Source: Streptomyces glomeratus
Lineage (GTDB): Bacteria > Actinomycetota > Actinomycetes > Streptomycetales > Streptomycetaceae
Length of the DNA: 64,000 nucleotides
Reading direction: 5' to 3'
Assembly (NCBI RefSeq): GCF_021462825.1
Contig: NZ_JAKEEB010000016.1
Coordinates: 1-64,000, forward strand
How positions within the stretch are numbered: position 1 is the stretch's first letter; each line of letters begins with the position of its first letter. This document shows positions 9,294-17,177 of this stretch, piece by piece. The notes below the pieces were generated by a model. The model saw only the letters and a program-made list of their open reading frames with translations, searched no databases and was not told where the DNA came from. Made by a program: the position numbers and the translations under genes.

Positions 9294-9414
9294 GAGCGCA
9301 ACTCCTTGCCCGTCGGCTCCAGGCTGTGTCTTCCCGGGGGGCGACCCCCGGACCCCCGGCCGAAGGCCCCGCATGCCGCCGTCATGAGCGCAACTCCTTG
9401 CCCGTCAGCTCCAG
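9289..9414. repeat. 34-bp direct repeat flanking a GC-palindromic insert
   Basis: Positions 9289-9322 and 9381-9414 are identical at 33 of 34 bases (mismatch at 9315/9407). The outer copy encodes the last residues of the ATPase (LELTGKELRS, stop) and the inner copy supplies the ribosome-binding site and start of the permease. The 58 bp between them contain a C/G-rich palindromic stretch (GGGGGGCGACCCCC and GGACCCCC) of the kind scattered through Streptomyces genomes. The simplest reading is insertion of a small palindromic element that duplicated 34 bp of the ATPase-permease junction. Confidence 0.8.
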
Positions 9415-10305
9415 AAAGACGTCTTCGAGGGTGTGCCGTTCGACGGAGATCCGGTCCGGCATCACCCCGTGCTGGGCGCACCAGGAGGTGACCGTGGCCA
9501 GCAGCTGCGGGTCGACCTTGCCGACGACCCGGTACGCGCCCGGCGTCAGCTCCGCCGCCGTGCAGTCCGCGGGGAGGGCCTTGAGCAGGGACCCCAGGTC
9601 GAGGCCCGGGCGGCCGGTGAAGCGCAGCGTGTTCTCGGCACCCCCGCGGCACAGTTCCTCGGGGGACCCCTGGGCGATGACCCGGCCGGCGTCGATGATC
9701 GCGACGTCGTCGGAGAGCTGCTCGGCCTCGTCCATGAAGTGGGTCGTCAGGATCACGGAGACGCCGTCGGTTCGCAGATCGCGTACGAGGTCCCAGGTGG
9801 CCCGGCGGGCCTGCGGGTCCAGGCCGGCGGTGGGCTCGTCCAGGAAGACCAGTTCCGGGCGGCCCACCACGGCCATCGCCAGTGCGAGCCGCTGCTGCTG
9901 GCCGCCGGACAGCCGCCGGTACGGCGTCCGTCCGCAGCTGCCGAGCCCCAGCCGCTCGATGAGCGTGTCCACGTCCAGGGGGTGTGCGTGCAGCTTCGCG
10001 ATGTGGCGGAGCATCTCGTCGGCGCGGGCGCTCGCGTAGACGCCGCCGGACTGGAGCATCACGCCGATGCGGGGGCGCAGCGCGGCGGCGTCGCGGACCG
10101 GGTCGAGGCCGAGGACGCGCACCGTTCCCGAGTCCGGCCGCCGGTATCCCTCGCAGGTCTCGACGGTGGTCGTCTTTCCCGCCCCGTTGGGTCCGAGTAC
10201 GGCGGTGACACCCGGCCGGGCCACCAGGTCGAGGCCGTTCACCGCGGTCTTCGTGCCGTACCGCTTCACCAGGGACTGCACCTGGATGACCGGCTCACTT
10301 CGCAT
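9382..10305 (-). CDS. ABC exporter ATP-binding protein
   Basis: A 307-residue DrrA-type ATPase. Walker A is GPNGAGKTT (38-46), the signature is RLSGGQQQR, Walker B is LVFLDEPTAGLDP, and the H-loop is in LTTHFMDEAEQ. The C-terminal 80 residues are the extra domain typical of DrrA-like exporters and end LELTGKELRS. It is the first gene of the pair with the permease. Its stop overlaps an ATG (ATGA at 9385-9382) that now opens only a short out-of-place peptide, a remnant of the original coupled junction before the 92-bp duplication/insertion. Confidence 0.9.
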   Translation of the reverse strand: MRSEPVIQVQSLVKRYGTKTAVNGLDLVARPGVTAVLGPNGAGKTTTVETCEGYRRPDSGTVRVLGLDPVRDAAALRPRIGVMLQSGGVYASARADEMLRHIAKLHAHPLDVDTLIERLGLGSCGRTPYRRLSGGQQQRLALAMAVVGRPELVFLDEPTAGLDPQARRATWDLVRDLRTDGVSVILTTHFMDEAEQLSDDVAIIDAGRVIAQGSPEELCRGGAENTLRFTGRPGLDLGSLLKALPADCTAAELTPGAYRVVGKVDPQLLATVTSWCAQHGVMPDRISVERHTLEDVFLELTGKELRS

Positions 10306-10357
10306 GGGTCCAGAGTCTAGGTAGGCGCGCCGGGCACCGGAGCGGGGGGTCCGAAAA

Positions 10358-11149
10358 CTACTCGTCGCGTGGCCGGTGCACGCCCAGCCACCGCTCGGCG
10401 TAGGCCACCGCGTCCGCCACCGGGAAGAGCCGGGCGTCGGCCGCGCCCACCTTCCCGCGGACCACCGGACGGTCCCGCTCGAAGTCGTGGCCCAGCTCGT
10501 CGAACCGCTCGGAGGTGATCGAGACCTCGGTCACCTCCTCCCAGCCGTCCGGTCCGGGCCGTCCCACCCGGACCAGGGGCGAGGGGGTCCGGTACTCGGC
10601 CAGATGGAAGCTGGTGCAGGTGTCGTAGCCCGCGCCCAGCAGGAGGACGCGTGCTGCCATCGCCTCCAGCCGCGCCAGCGGGCTCCGCTCTCCGAGCCGG
10701 CAGTCGGTGGCGTGTCCGGCGACCACCTCCGCCGCCCGCGCTCCGACGGCCGCGAACGAGGTCTGCGGGTGAGCGCTGCGCAGCGCGCCGGGCCATCCGC
10801 GGACCGTCTCCGGTATCACGCCGACCCCGCGCGAGGGGGTGACGAGCGGGTCGTAGGCGGGCATCGTGGCGCGGATCGTGTCCCACCACTCCTCGGGTAC
10901 CGGCGGACGGGCCCACAGGGCCGGGTCCGAAAGGTCTCCCGACTGGGTGGGGACGACCAGCGTGCCGTCCGGCCCGAGGGCGTCGAGCAGTCCCCCGACG
11001 ACCGCGACGGCGCCACCGCAGACCCAGCCGAGCGCGCTGAGCGAGGAGTGCACGAGGAGGGTCTCACCGGGCTGGACGCCGAGGGTGCGCAGCCGGCTGA
11101 AAACCGTGTCCCGTGTGACAAGAGGGCCGGTCGGAGGGGGTGTGGGCAT
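10358..11149 (-). CDS. Aminoglycoside 3-N-acetyltransferase family protein
   Basis: About 263 residues of the AAC(3) (antibiotic_NAT) fold, which uses acetyl-CoA to acetylate an amino group. Family features seen: the LLVHSSLSALGWVCGGA segment, DGTLVVPTQSGD, the SRGVGVIPETVR loop, HPQTSFAAVGA and a late GAGYDTCTSFHLAEYR. Typical AAC(3) enzymes are 260-290 residues. ATG 11149 has GGGAG about ten bases upstream; the frame stays open 18 codons further to 11203. Because members also act on other substrates (FrbF, BA2930-type), resistance is possible but not shown. It is divergent from sufR and unrelated in function. Confidence 0.85.
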   Translation of the reverse strand: MPTPPPTGPLVTRDTVFSRLRTLGVQPGETLLVHSSLSALGWVCGGAVAVVGGLLDALGPDGTLVVPTQSGDLSDPALWARPPVPEEWWDTIRATMPAYDPLVTPSRGVGVIPETVRGWPGALRSAHPQTSFAAVGARAAEVVAGHATDCRLGERSPLARLEAMAARVLLLGAGYDTCTSFHLAEYRTPSPLVRVGRPGPDGWEEVTEVSITSERFDELGHDFERDRPVVRGKVGAADARLFPVADAVAYAERWLGVHRPRDE

Positions 11150-11223
11150 GGTCCGGGAGTCTCCCGGAGGCCGCCTGGAACCGCCACCCGTTTGATCGAT
11201 CACAGATCGTTTGCGCAGGTCAC

Positions 11224-11239
11224 CTTAGGTATGCCTAAG
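11224..11239. promoter_or_regulatory. Iron-box-like palindrome upstream of sufR
   Basis: A perfect 16-bp palindrome, CTTAGG-TATG-CCTAAG, about 72 bp before the sufR start. The 19-bp stretch beginning TTAGGT at 11225 fits about 14 positions of the degenerate IdeR/DmdR1 iron-box consensus TWAGGTWAGSCTWACCTWA. It would allow iron-dependent repression of suf in addition to SufR. The family consensus is recalled from memory; binding is inference. Confidence 0.5.
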
Positions 11240-11297
11240 TGATGTACCGCACCGGCGGGCGGTCCGGACGTCGCTTGTCAGCCTCCGAGGAATTACG

Positions 11298-11311
11298 CAA
11301 CAATGGCGTTG
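11298..11311. promoter_or_regulatory. SufR operator overlapping the sufR start codon
   Basis: CAACAATGGCGTTG, which is CAAC-N6-GTTG, the palindrome I recall as the SufR site in Streptomyces avermitilis. The last G is the first base of the sufR GTG start codon, so bound SufR would cover the start of the gene and either block elongation or a promoter with a very short leader. Confidence 0.75.
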
Positions 11312-12081
11312 TGAAAAACGTCGGCGAGGCTCGGGAGACCCCTACGGGGACCCCTCAGGAGGAACTCGCGACCGGGGAGCGCTCCACGCGCAACCGGGTC
11401 GCGCGGTCCATCCTGGACCACGGCCCGTCGACCGTCGCCGACCTGGCCGGACGGCTGGGGCTCACCCAGGCGGCCGTACGACGTCACCTGGACGCCCTGG
11501 TCGCGGACGACGTCGTCCAGCCGCGTGAGCAGCGTGTGTACGGGGCGCGTACGCGAGGCCGCCCCGCCAAGGTCTTCGCGCTCACCGACTGCGGCCGGGA
11601 CGCCTTCGACCAGTCGTACGACAAGCTCGCCGCGGACGCCCTGCGCTGGATCAGGGAGCGGTTCGGCGGGGACGAGGCCGTCGTCGCCTTCGCCCGCGCG
11701 AGGCTCGCCGAGCAGGCGACCGCCTACCGCCGGGCCATCGAGGCCGCCGACCCCGATCAGCGGACCGAAGCACTGGCCAGGGCCCTGAGTGCGGACGGGT
11801 ACGCTGCTACGGCGCGCAGCGCCCCGGTCGGCGAGCAGCTGTGCCAGCACCACTGCCCGGTCGCCCATGTCGCGGAACAGTTCCCGCAGCTGTGCGAGGT
11901 CGAGACGGAGATCTTCTCCGAGCTGCTCGGCACGCACGTCCAGCGACTGGCGACGATCGCGCACGGCGACGGCGTCTGCACGACGTTCATCCCCAAGGCG
12001 CCTCGAGCGACCGAACCCCCGAAGATTTCCGAGACCACCCACAACGCATCTGCCAGCACGGCCGGGAGGAACCCCGCATGA
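11311..12081 (+). CDS. sufR: SufR, iron-sulfur-sensing repressor of the suf operon
   Basis: ArsR/DeoR-like winged-helix regulator, 256 residues from GTG 11311. The HTH is at residues 38-66 (STVADLAGRLGLTQAAVRRHL) and is followed by a wing with RVYGARTRGRPAKVF. The C-terminal half carries cysteines C178, C182, C195 and C223, fitting cluster ligands in the known [4Fe-4S] SufR. In the holo form SufR represses the suf operon; loss of the cluster derepresses it. The start codon overlaps its own operator and no good ribosome-binding site is visible, so translation may be leaderless or weak. It overlaps sufB by ATGA, making it the first operon gene. Confidence 0.92.
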   Translation: MKNVGEARETPTGTPQEELATGERSTRNRVARSILDHGPSTVADLAGRLGLTQAAVRRHLDALVADDVVQPREQRVYGARTRGRPAKVFALTDCGRDAFDQSYDKLAADALRWIRERFGGDEAVVAFARARLAEQATAYRRAIEAADPDQRTEALARALSADGYAATARSAPVGEQLCQHHCPVAHVAEQFPQLCEVETEIFSELLGTHVQRLATIAHGDGVCTTFIPKAPRATEPPKISETTHNASASTAGRNPA

Positions 12082-13499
12082 CTCTCCCCACGGAGACTGC
12101 CCACCCCGAACTCGAGGGCCTGGGCAAGTACGAATACGGCTGGGCCGACTCCGACGAGGCCGGTGCCGCGGCGAAGCGCGGTCTGAGCGAAGAGGTCGTC
12201 CGTGACATCTCCGGCAAGAAGTCCGAGCCGGAGTGGATGACCAAGCTGCGCCTCAAGGGCCTGCGGCTCTTCGAGAAGAAGCCCATGCCGAACTGGGGCT
12301 CGGACCTGTCGGGCATCGACTTCGACAACATCAAGTACTTCGTGCGCTCCACGGAGAAGCAGGCGGAGTCCTGGGAGGACCTGCCCGAGGACATCAAGAA
12401 CACGTACGACAAGCTCGGCATCCCCGAGGCGGAGAAGCAGCGCCTCGTGGCCGGTGTCGCGGCCCAGTACGAGTCGGAGGTCGTCTACCACCAGATCCGT
12501 GAGGACCTGGAGGAGCAGGGCGTCATCTTCCTCGACACCGACACCGCGCTGAAGGAGCACCCGGAGCTCTTCAAGGAGTACTTCGGGACCGTCATCCCGG
12601 CCGGTGACAACAAGTTCGCCTCGCTGAACACCGCCGTGTGGTCCGGCGGCTCCTTCATCTACGTGCCGCCGGGTGTGCACGTGGAGATCCCGCTCCAGGC
12701 CTACTTCCGCATCAACACGGAGAACATGGGCCAGTTCGAGCGGACCCTGATCATCGTCGACGAGGGTGCCTATGTGCACTACGTCGAGGGCTGCACGGCC
12801 CCGATCTACAAGTCGGACTCGCTGCACTCCGCGGTCGTCGAGATCATCGTCAAGAAGAACGCCCGCTGCCGCTACACGACCATCCAGAACTGGTCGAACA
12901 ACGTCTACAACCTGGTCACCAAGCGTGCCGTGGCCTACGAGGGCGCGACCATGGAGTGGATCGACGGCAACATCGGCTCCAAGGTGACGATGAAGTACCC
13001 GGCCGTCTACCTGATGGGTGAGCACGCCAAGGGCGAGACGCTGTCCATCGCCTTCGCCGGTGAGGGCCAGCACCAGGACGCCGGCTCCAAGATGGTCCAC
13101 ATGGCGCCGAACACCTCGTCCAACATCGTCTCCAAGTCGGTGGCGCGGGGCGGTGGCCGTACCTCCTACCGTGGCCTGGTCGAGATCGGCGAGGGCGCCG
13201 CGGGTTCCAAGTCCAACGTGCTGTGCGACGCGCTGCTCGTCGACACCATCTCCCGCTCGGACACCTATCCCTACGTGGACGTCCGCGAGGACGACGTGTC
13301 CATGGGCCACGAGGCGACCGTCTCCAAGGTCTCCGAGGACCAGCTCTTCTACCTGATGAGCCGTGGCCTCTCCGAGTTCGAGGCGATGGCGATGATCGTG
13401 CGCGGCTTCGTCGAGCCGATCGCCAAGGAGCTGCCGATGGAGTACGCGCTGGAGCTCAACCGGCTGATCGAGCTGCAGATGGAAGGCGCGGTCGGCTGA
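12078..13499 (+). CDS. sufB: Fe-S cluster assembly scaffold SufB
   Basis: Scaffold of the SufBCD complex that receives sulfur from SufS/SufU and builds Fe-S clusters in the cytosol. It has 473 residues, the usual length. The central right-handed beta-helix region, the YVEGCTAP motif with the conserved cysteine, the HMAPNTSSNIVSKS block and the C-terminal helices (SEDQLFYLMSRGLSEFEA) are all present. ATG 12078 is preceded by GGGAGGA and overlaps the sufR stop. An 88-bp gap with a hairpin separates it from sufD, which is the largest gap within the operon. Confidence 0.97.
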   Translation: MTLPTETAHPELEGLGKYEYGWADSDEAGAAAKRGLSEEVVRDISGKKSEPEWMTKLRLKGLRLFEKKPMPNWGSDLSGIDFDNIKYFVRSTEKQAESWEDLPEDIKNTYDKLGIPEAEKQRLVAGVAAQYESEVVYHQIREDLEEQGVIFLDTDTALKEHPELFKEYFGTVIPAGDNKFASLNTAVWSGGSFIYVPPGVHVEIPLQAYFRINTENMGQFERTLIIVDEGAYVHYVEGCTAPIYKSDSLHSAVVEIIVKKNARCRYTTIQNWSNNVYNLVTKRAVAYEGATMEWIDGNIGSKVTMKYPAVYLMGEHAKGETLSIAFAGEGQHQDAGSKMVHMAPNTSSNIVSKSVARGGGRTSYRGLVEIGEGAAGSKSNVLCDALLVDTISRSDTYPYVDVREDDVSMGHEATVSKVSEDQLFYLMSRGLSEFEAMAMIVRGFVEPIAKELPMEYALELNRLIELQMEGAVG

Positions 13500-13522
13500 C
13501 GACCGTCCTCGTCCGCAGCAGG

Positions 13523-13547
13523 CGGCCCGCCTTTCCGGGGCGGGCCG
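13523..13547 (+). other. Hairpin between sufB and sufD
   Basis: A 9-bp stem, CGGCCCGCC (13523-13531) with GGCGGGCCG (13539-13547), loop of seven bases, without a T-run. Inside an operon this is more likely to be an mRNA-stability or partial attenuation element than a full terminator; it may lower sufD expression relative to sufB. Confidence 0.5.
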
Positions 13548-13587
13548 TGGGTCACCACTGACTTAGGAAGAGAGCACAACGACAGCC

Positions 13588-14808
13588 ATGGCTGAGGCCC
13601 AGAACTCCCCCACGCTCGGCTCCGCTCGCGCGGGGGGACCCCCACCGGTGGGCAGCACCACCACCGGCTCGATCGCGGTCGCCGCGGAGTCGACCGTCGC
13701 CACCCGTATGAGCGCGCCGCCGTCCTTCGACGTGACGGACTTCCCGGTGCCGCACGGCCGCGAGGAGGAATGGCGGTTCACCCCGCTGGAGCGCCTGCGC
13801 GGCCTGCACGACGGCACCGCCGTCGCGAACGGCGACGGCGTGAAGGTGACCGTCGAGGCCCCCGAGGGCGTCACCGTCGAGACCGTCGGCCGTGACGACG
13901 CCCGTCTGGGCAAGGCGGGCGCCCCGGTGGACCGCGTCGCCGCCCAGGCGTACTCCGCCTTCGAGAAGGCCTCGGTCGTGACCGTCCCCAAGGAGACCGT
14001 CCTCACCGAGCCGATCCGCATCGCCGTGCAGGGCCAGGGCGGGACCGCCTACGGCCACCAGGTGATCGAGCTGGGCGCCTTCGCCGAGGCCGTCGTCGTC
14101 ATCGACCACACCGGTGACGCGGTGCTCGCCGCCAACGTCGACTACCTCCTGGGCGACGGCGCCAAGCTGACCGTCGTCTCCGTCCAGGACTGGGACGACA
14201 AGGCGGTGCACGCTGCGCAGCACAACGCGCTCGTCGGCCGGGACGCCTCCTTCAAGTCGGTCGTCGTGACCTTCGGCGGCGACGTGGTGCGTCTGCACCC
14301 GCGGGTGACCTACGCGGGCACCGGCGCCGAGGCCGAGCTCTTCGGGCTCTACTTCACCGACAAGGGCCAGCACCAGGAGCACCGGCTCTTCGTCGACCAC
14401 AACACCCCGCACTGCAAGTCGAACGTCGTCTACAAGGGCGCGCTCCAGGGCGACGACGCGCACGCCGTGTGGATCGGTGACGTGCTCATCGAGGCCAAGG
14501 CCGAGGGCACGGACACGTACGAGATGAACCGCAACCTCGTGCTGACCGACGGCGCCCGCGTCGACTCGGTCCCCAACCTGGAGATCGAGACCGGCGAGAT
14601 CGTCGGCGCCGGCCACGCCAGCGCCACCGGCCGCTTCGACGACGAGCAGCTCTTCTACCTGATGGCCCGCGGTATCCCGGAGCACGAGGCCCGCCGTCTG
14701 GTGGTCCGCGGCTTCTTCGCCGAGCTGGTCCAGCAGATCGGTGTCGCGGACATCGAGGAGCGGCTGATCGCCAAGATCGAAGAGGAGCTGGAGGCGTCGG
14801 TCGCATGA
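13588..14808 (+). CDS. sufD: Fe-S cluster assembly protein SufD, with a repeat-derived N-terminal insert
   Basis: SufB paralogue that pairs with SufB and SufC in the assembly complex and helps iron entry. It has 406 residues, with the family C-terminal blocks HQEHRLFVDHNTPHCKSN, DSVPNLEIETGEIVGAGHAS and DDEQLFYLMARGIPEHEAR. Residues 7-20 (SPTLGSARAGGPPP) look foreign: they are the translation of an interspersed GC-palindromic sequence at 13605-13646, and I recall no such stretch in other SufD N termini. The insert keeps the frame and lies in a flexible leader before the conserved FDVTDFPVPHGREEEW. The stop overlaps the Rieske start. Confidence 0.95.
   Translation: MAEAQNSPTLGSARAGGPPPVGSTTTGSIAVAAESTVATRMSAPPSFDVTDFPVPHGREEEWRFTPLERLRGLHDGTAVANGDGVKVTVEAPEGVTVETVGRDDARLGKAGAPVDRVAAQAYSAFEKASVVTVPKETVLTEPIRIAVQGQGGTAYGHQVIELGAFAEAVVVIDHTGDAVLAANVDYLLGDGAKLTVVSVQDWDDKAVHAAQHNALVGRDASFKSVVVTFGGDVVRLHPRVTYAGTGAEAELFGLYFTDKGQHQEHRLFVDHNTPHCKSNVVYKGALQGDDAHAVWIGDVLIEAKAEGTDTYEMNRNLVLTDGARVDSVPNLEIETGEIVGAGHASATGRFDDEQLFYLMARGIPEHEARRLVVRGFFAELVQQIGVADIEERLIAKIEEELEASVA
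13605..13646. repeat. Interspersed palindromic repeat inside sufD
   Basis: A 42-bp stretch starting CTCCCCCACGCTCGG and ending GCGGGGGGACCCCCACC, able to fold back with mismatches (C-run and GCTCG arms against CGAGC-like and G-run arms). It matches my memory of a sequence found in many copies between Streptomyces genes. Here it lies inside a coding region and is translated. Confidence 0.65.
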
Positions 14809-15134
14809 CTGACTCGTCGAAGTTCGTACGCGTCTGTGGCCTGAGCGAGCTGGAGGAGGACACCCCGAAGCGGGTGGAGATCGACGGCACGCCGATCTCG
14901 GTCGTGCAGACCGAGGGCGAGGTGTTCGCGATCAACGACATCTGCTCGCACGCCAACGTCTCGCTGTCCGAGGGCGAGGTCGACGACTGCCACATCGAGT
15001 GCTGGCTGCACGGCTCGCGCTTCGACCTCCGTTCCGGCAAGCCCGACGCCCTTCCCGCGACGCGCCCCGTCCCCGTATACCCCGTAAAGATCGAAGGGGA
15101 CGACGTGCTCGTCTCCCTCACCCAGGAGTCCTGA
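14805..15134 (+). CDS. Rieske-type [2Fe-2S] ferredoxin of the suf operon
   Basis: A 109-residue soluble Rieske protein of the bacterial dioxygenase-ferredoxin type. The ligands are C47-x-H49 and C66-x2-H69, 16 residues apart, as the fold requires; an additional C62 lies in the loop. It overlaps sufD by ATGA and sits 7 bp before sufC. Rieske genes at this place are common in actinobacterial suf operons; a role as electron donor for cluster assembly is plausible but inferred from position only. Confidence 0.92.
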   Translation: MTDSSKFVRVCGLSELEEDTPKRVEIDGTPISVVQTEGEVFAINDICSHANVSLSEGEVDDCHIECWLHGSRFDLRSGKPDALPATRPVPVYPVKIEGDDVLVSLTQES

Positions 15135-15141
15135 GGCACCC

Positions 15142-15906
15142 ATGGCAACGCTTGAAATCCGAGACCTGCACGTCACCGTCGAGGCCGACAACGCCACGAA
15201 GGAGATCCTCAAGGGCGTCGACCTCACCGTGAAGCAGGGCGAGACGCACGCCATCATGGGCCCCAACGGCTCCGGCAAGTCGACCCTCGCCTACTCGCTC
15301 GCGGGTCACCCCAAGTACACGATCACCGGCGGAACCGTCACCCTCGACGGCGAGGACGTCCTGGAGATGTCCGTCGACGAGCGCGCCCGCGCGGGCCTGT
15401 TCCTGGCCATGCAGTACCCGGTCGAGGTCCCCGGCGTCTCCGTCTCCAACTTCCTGCGCACCTCCGCCACCGCGATCCGGGGCGAGGCCCCGAAGCTGCG
15501 CACCTGGGTGAAGGAGGTCAAGGAGACCATGGAGCGTCTCCACATGGACCCCTCCTTCGCCGAGCGCAACGTCAACGAGGGCTTCTCCGGCGGTGAGAAG
15601 AAGCGCCACGAGATCCTCCAGCTCGAACTGCTCAAGCCGAAGATCGCGATCCTCGACGAGACCGACTCGGGGCTGGACGTGGACGCACTCCGCATCGTCT
15701 CCGAGGGCGTCAACCGCGTGCGCGAGTCCGGCGAGGTCGGCACCATGCTGATCACGCACTACACGCGCATCCTGCGCTACATCAAGCCCGACCACGTCCA
15801 CGTGTTCGCCGGCGGCCGTATCGTCGAGTCCGGCGGCCCCGAGCTCGCGGACAAGCTGGAGAACGAGGGCTACGAGGCATACGTGAAGGGTGGCGCATCC
15901 GCGTGA
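15142..15906 (+). CDS. sufC: Fe-S cluster assembly ATPase SufC
   Basis: ABC-type ATPase that drives conformational change of the SufBCD complex; soluble, not a transporter. The 254-residue product has Walker A GPNGSGKST (40-48), the SufC-type signature FSGGEKKRHE, and Walker B IAILDETDSGLD. A ribosome-binding AGGCACCC precedes ATG 15142. Its stop overlaps the GTG of sufS by four bases (GTGA), so the two are translationally coupled. Confidence 0.97.
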   Translation: MATLEIRDLHVTVEADNATKEILKGVDLTVKQGETHAIMGPNGSGKSTLAYSLAGHPKYTITGGTVTLDGEDVLEMSVDERARAGLFLAMQYPVEVPGVSVSNFLRTSATAIRGEAPKLRTWVKEVKETMERLHMDPSFAERNVNEGFSGGEKKRHEILQLELLKPKIAILDETDSGLDVDALRIVSEGVNRVRESGEVGTMLITHYTRILRYIKPDHVHVFAGGRIVESGGPELADKLENEGYEAYVKGGASA

Positions 15907-17159
15907 CACAGCTGCCGGGCCTCCTCGACACCGAGGCACTCCGCAAGGACTTCCCGATCCTGGACCGGGTGCTCCACGACGGCAAGAAGCTCGTGTACCT
16001 GGACAACGCGGCGACCTCGCAGACGCCGCGCCAGGTGCTCGACGTGCTCTCCGAGTACTACGAGCAGCACAACGCCAACGTCCACCGTGGTGTGCATGTG
16101 CTCGCCGAGGAGGCCACGGCGCTGTACGAGGGCGCGCGTGACAAGGTCGCCGAGTTCATCAACGCGCCGAGCCGCGACGAGGTGATCTTCACCAAGAACG
16201 CCTCCGAGTCGCTCAACCTCGTGGCGAACATGCTCGGCTGGGCCGACGAGCCCTACCGGGTGGACCGCGACACCGAGATCGTCATCACGGAGATGGAGCA
16301 CCACTCCAACATCGTGCCGTGGCAGCTGCTCGCGCAGCGCACGGGCGCGAAGCTGAAGTGGTTCGGCCTCACCGACGACGGCCGGCTCGATCTGTCGAAC
16401 ATCGACGAGATCATCACGGAGAAGACGAAGATCGTCTCCTTTGTGCTGGTGTCCAACATCCTCGGCACGGTCAACCCGGTCGACGCGATAGTCCGCCGGG
16501 CCCAGGAGGTTGGCGCGCTGGTCTGCGTCGACGCGTCGCAGGCCGCGCCGCACATGCCGCTGGACGTCCAGGCCCTCCAGGCCGACTTCGTGGCCTTCAC
16601 CGGCCACAAGATGTGCGGTCCCACGGGTATCGGCGTCCTCTGGGGCCGTCAGGAGCTGCTGGAGGACCTTCCTCCGTTCCTGGGCGGCGGAGAGATGATC
16701 GAGACGGTGTCGATGCACTCGTCGACGTACGCCCCCGCCCCGCACAAGTTCGAGGCGGGCACCCCGCCGATCGCGCAGGCGGTCGGTCTGGGCGCGGCGA
16801 TCGACTATCTGACCTCGATCGGCATGGACAAGATCCTCTCCCATGAGCACGCGCTCACCGAGTACGCGGTGAAGCGGCTGGGCGAGGTGCCCGACCTGAG
16901 GATCATCGGCCCCACCACGGCCGAGGACCGAGGCGCGGCGATCTCCTTCACGCTGGGCGACATCCACCCGCACGACGTGGGCCAGGTCCTCGACGAACAG
17001 GGCATCGCGGTGCGCGTGGGTCACCACTGCGCGCGGCCGGTGTGCCTCCGTTACGGAATTCCTGCGACCACGCGAGCGTCGTTCTATCTGTACTCCACGC
17101 CGACCGAGATCGACGCACTGGTCGAGGGGCTGGAGCACGTACGGAACTTCTTCGGCTGA
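15903..17159 (+). CDS. sufS: Cysteine desulfurase SufS
   Basis: PLP enzyme that takes sulfur from L-cysteine as a persulfide and passes it to SufU. It has 418 residues. The PLP lysine is K236 (FTGHKMCGPTG), the active-site cysteine is C376 in RVGHHCARPVC, the short group II loop. The N terminus carries YLDNAATSQTP. The start is GTG 15903, overlapping the sufC stop. sufU follows after 18 bp, in line with the SufS-SufU partnership of Gram-positive bacteria. Confidence 0.97.
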   Translation: MTQLPGLLDTEALRKDFPILDRVLHDGKKLVYLDNAATSQTPRQVLDVLSEYYEQHNANVHRGVHVLAEEATALYEGARDKVAEFINAPSRDEVIFTKNASESLNLVANMLGWADEPYRVDRDTEIVITEMEHHSNIVPWQLLAQRTGAKLKWFGLTDDGRLDLSNIDEIITEKTKIVSFVLVSNILGTVNPVDAIVRRAQEVGALVCVDASQAAPHMPLDVQALQADFVAFTGHKMCGPTGIGVLWGRQELLEDLPPFLGGGEMIETVSMHSSTYAPAPHKFEAGTPPIAQAVGLGAAIDYLTSIGMDKILSHEHALTEYAVKRLGEVPDLRIIGPTTAEDRGAAISFTLGDIHPHDVGQVLDEQGIAVRVGHHCARPVCLRYGIPATTRASFYLYSTPTEIDALVEGLEHVRNFFG

Positions 17160-17177
17160 AGGGCGTGAGCTGAGACC

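Noticed and set aside
9290..9385. Short peptide gene opened by the ATG at the ABC ATPase stop
   Set aside because: It is the by-product of the duplication; its end repeats the ATPase C terminus and its middle is the GC palindrome.
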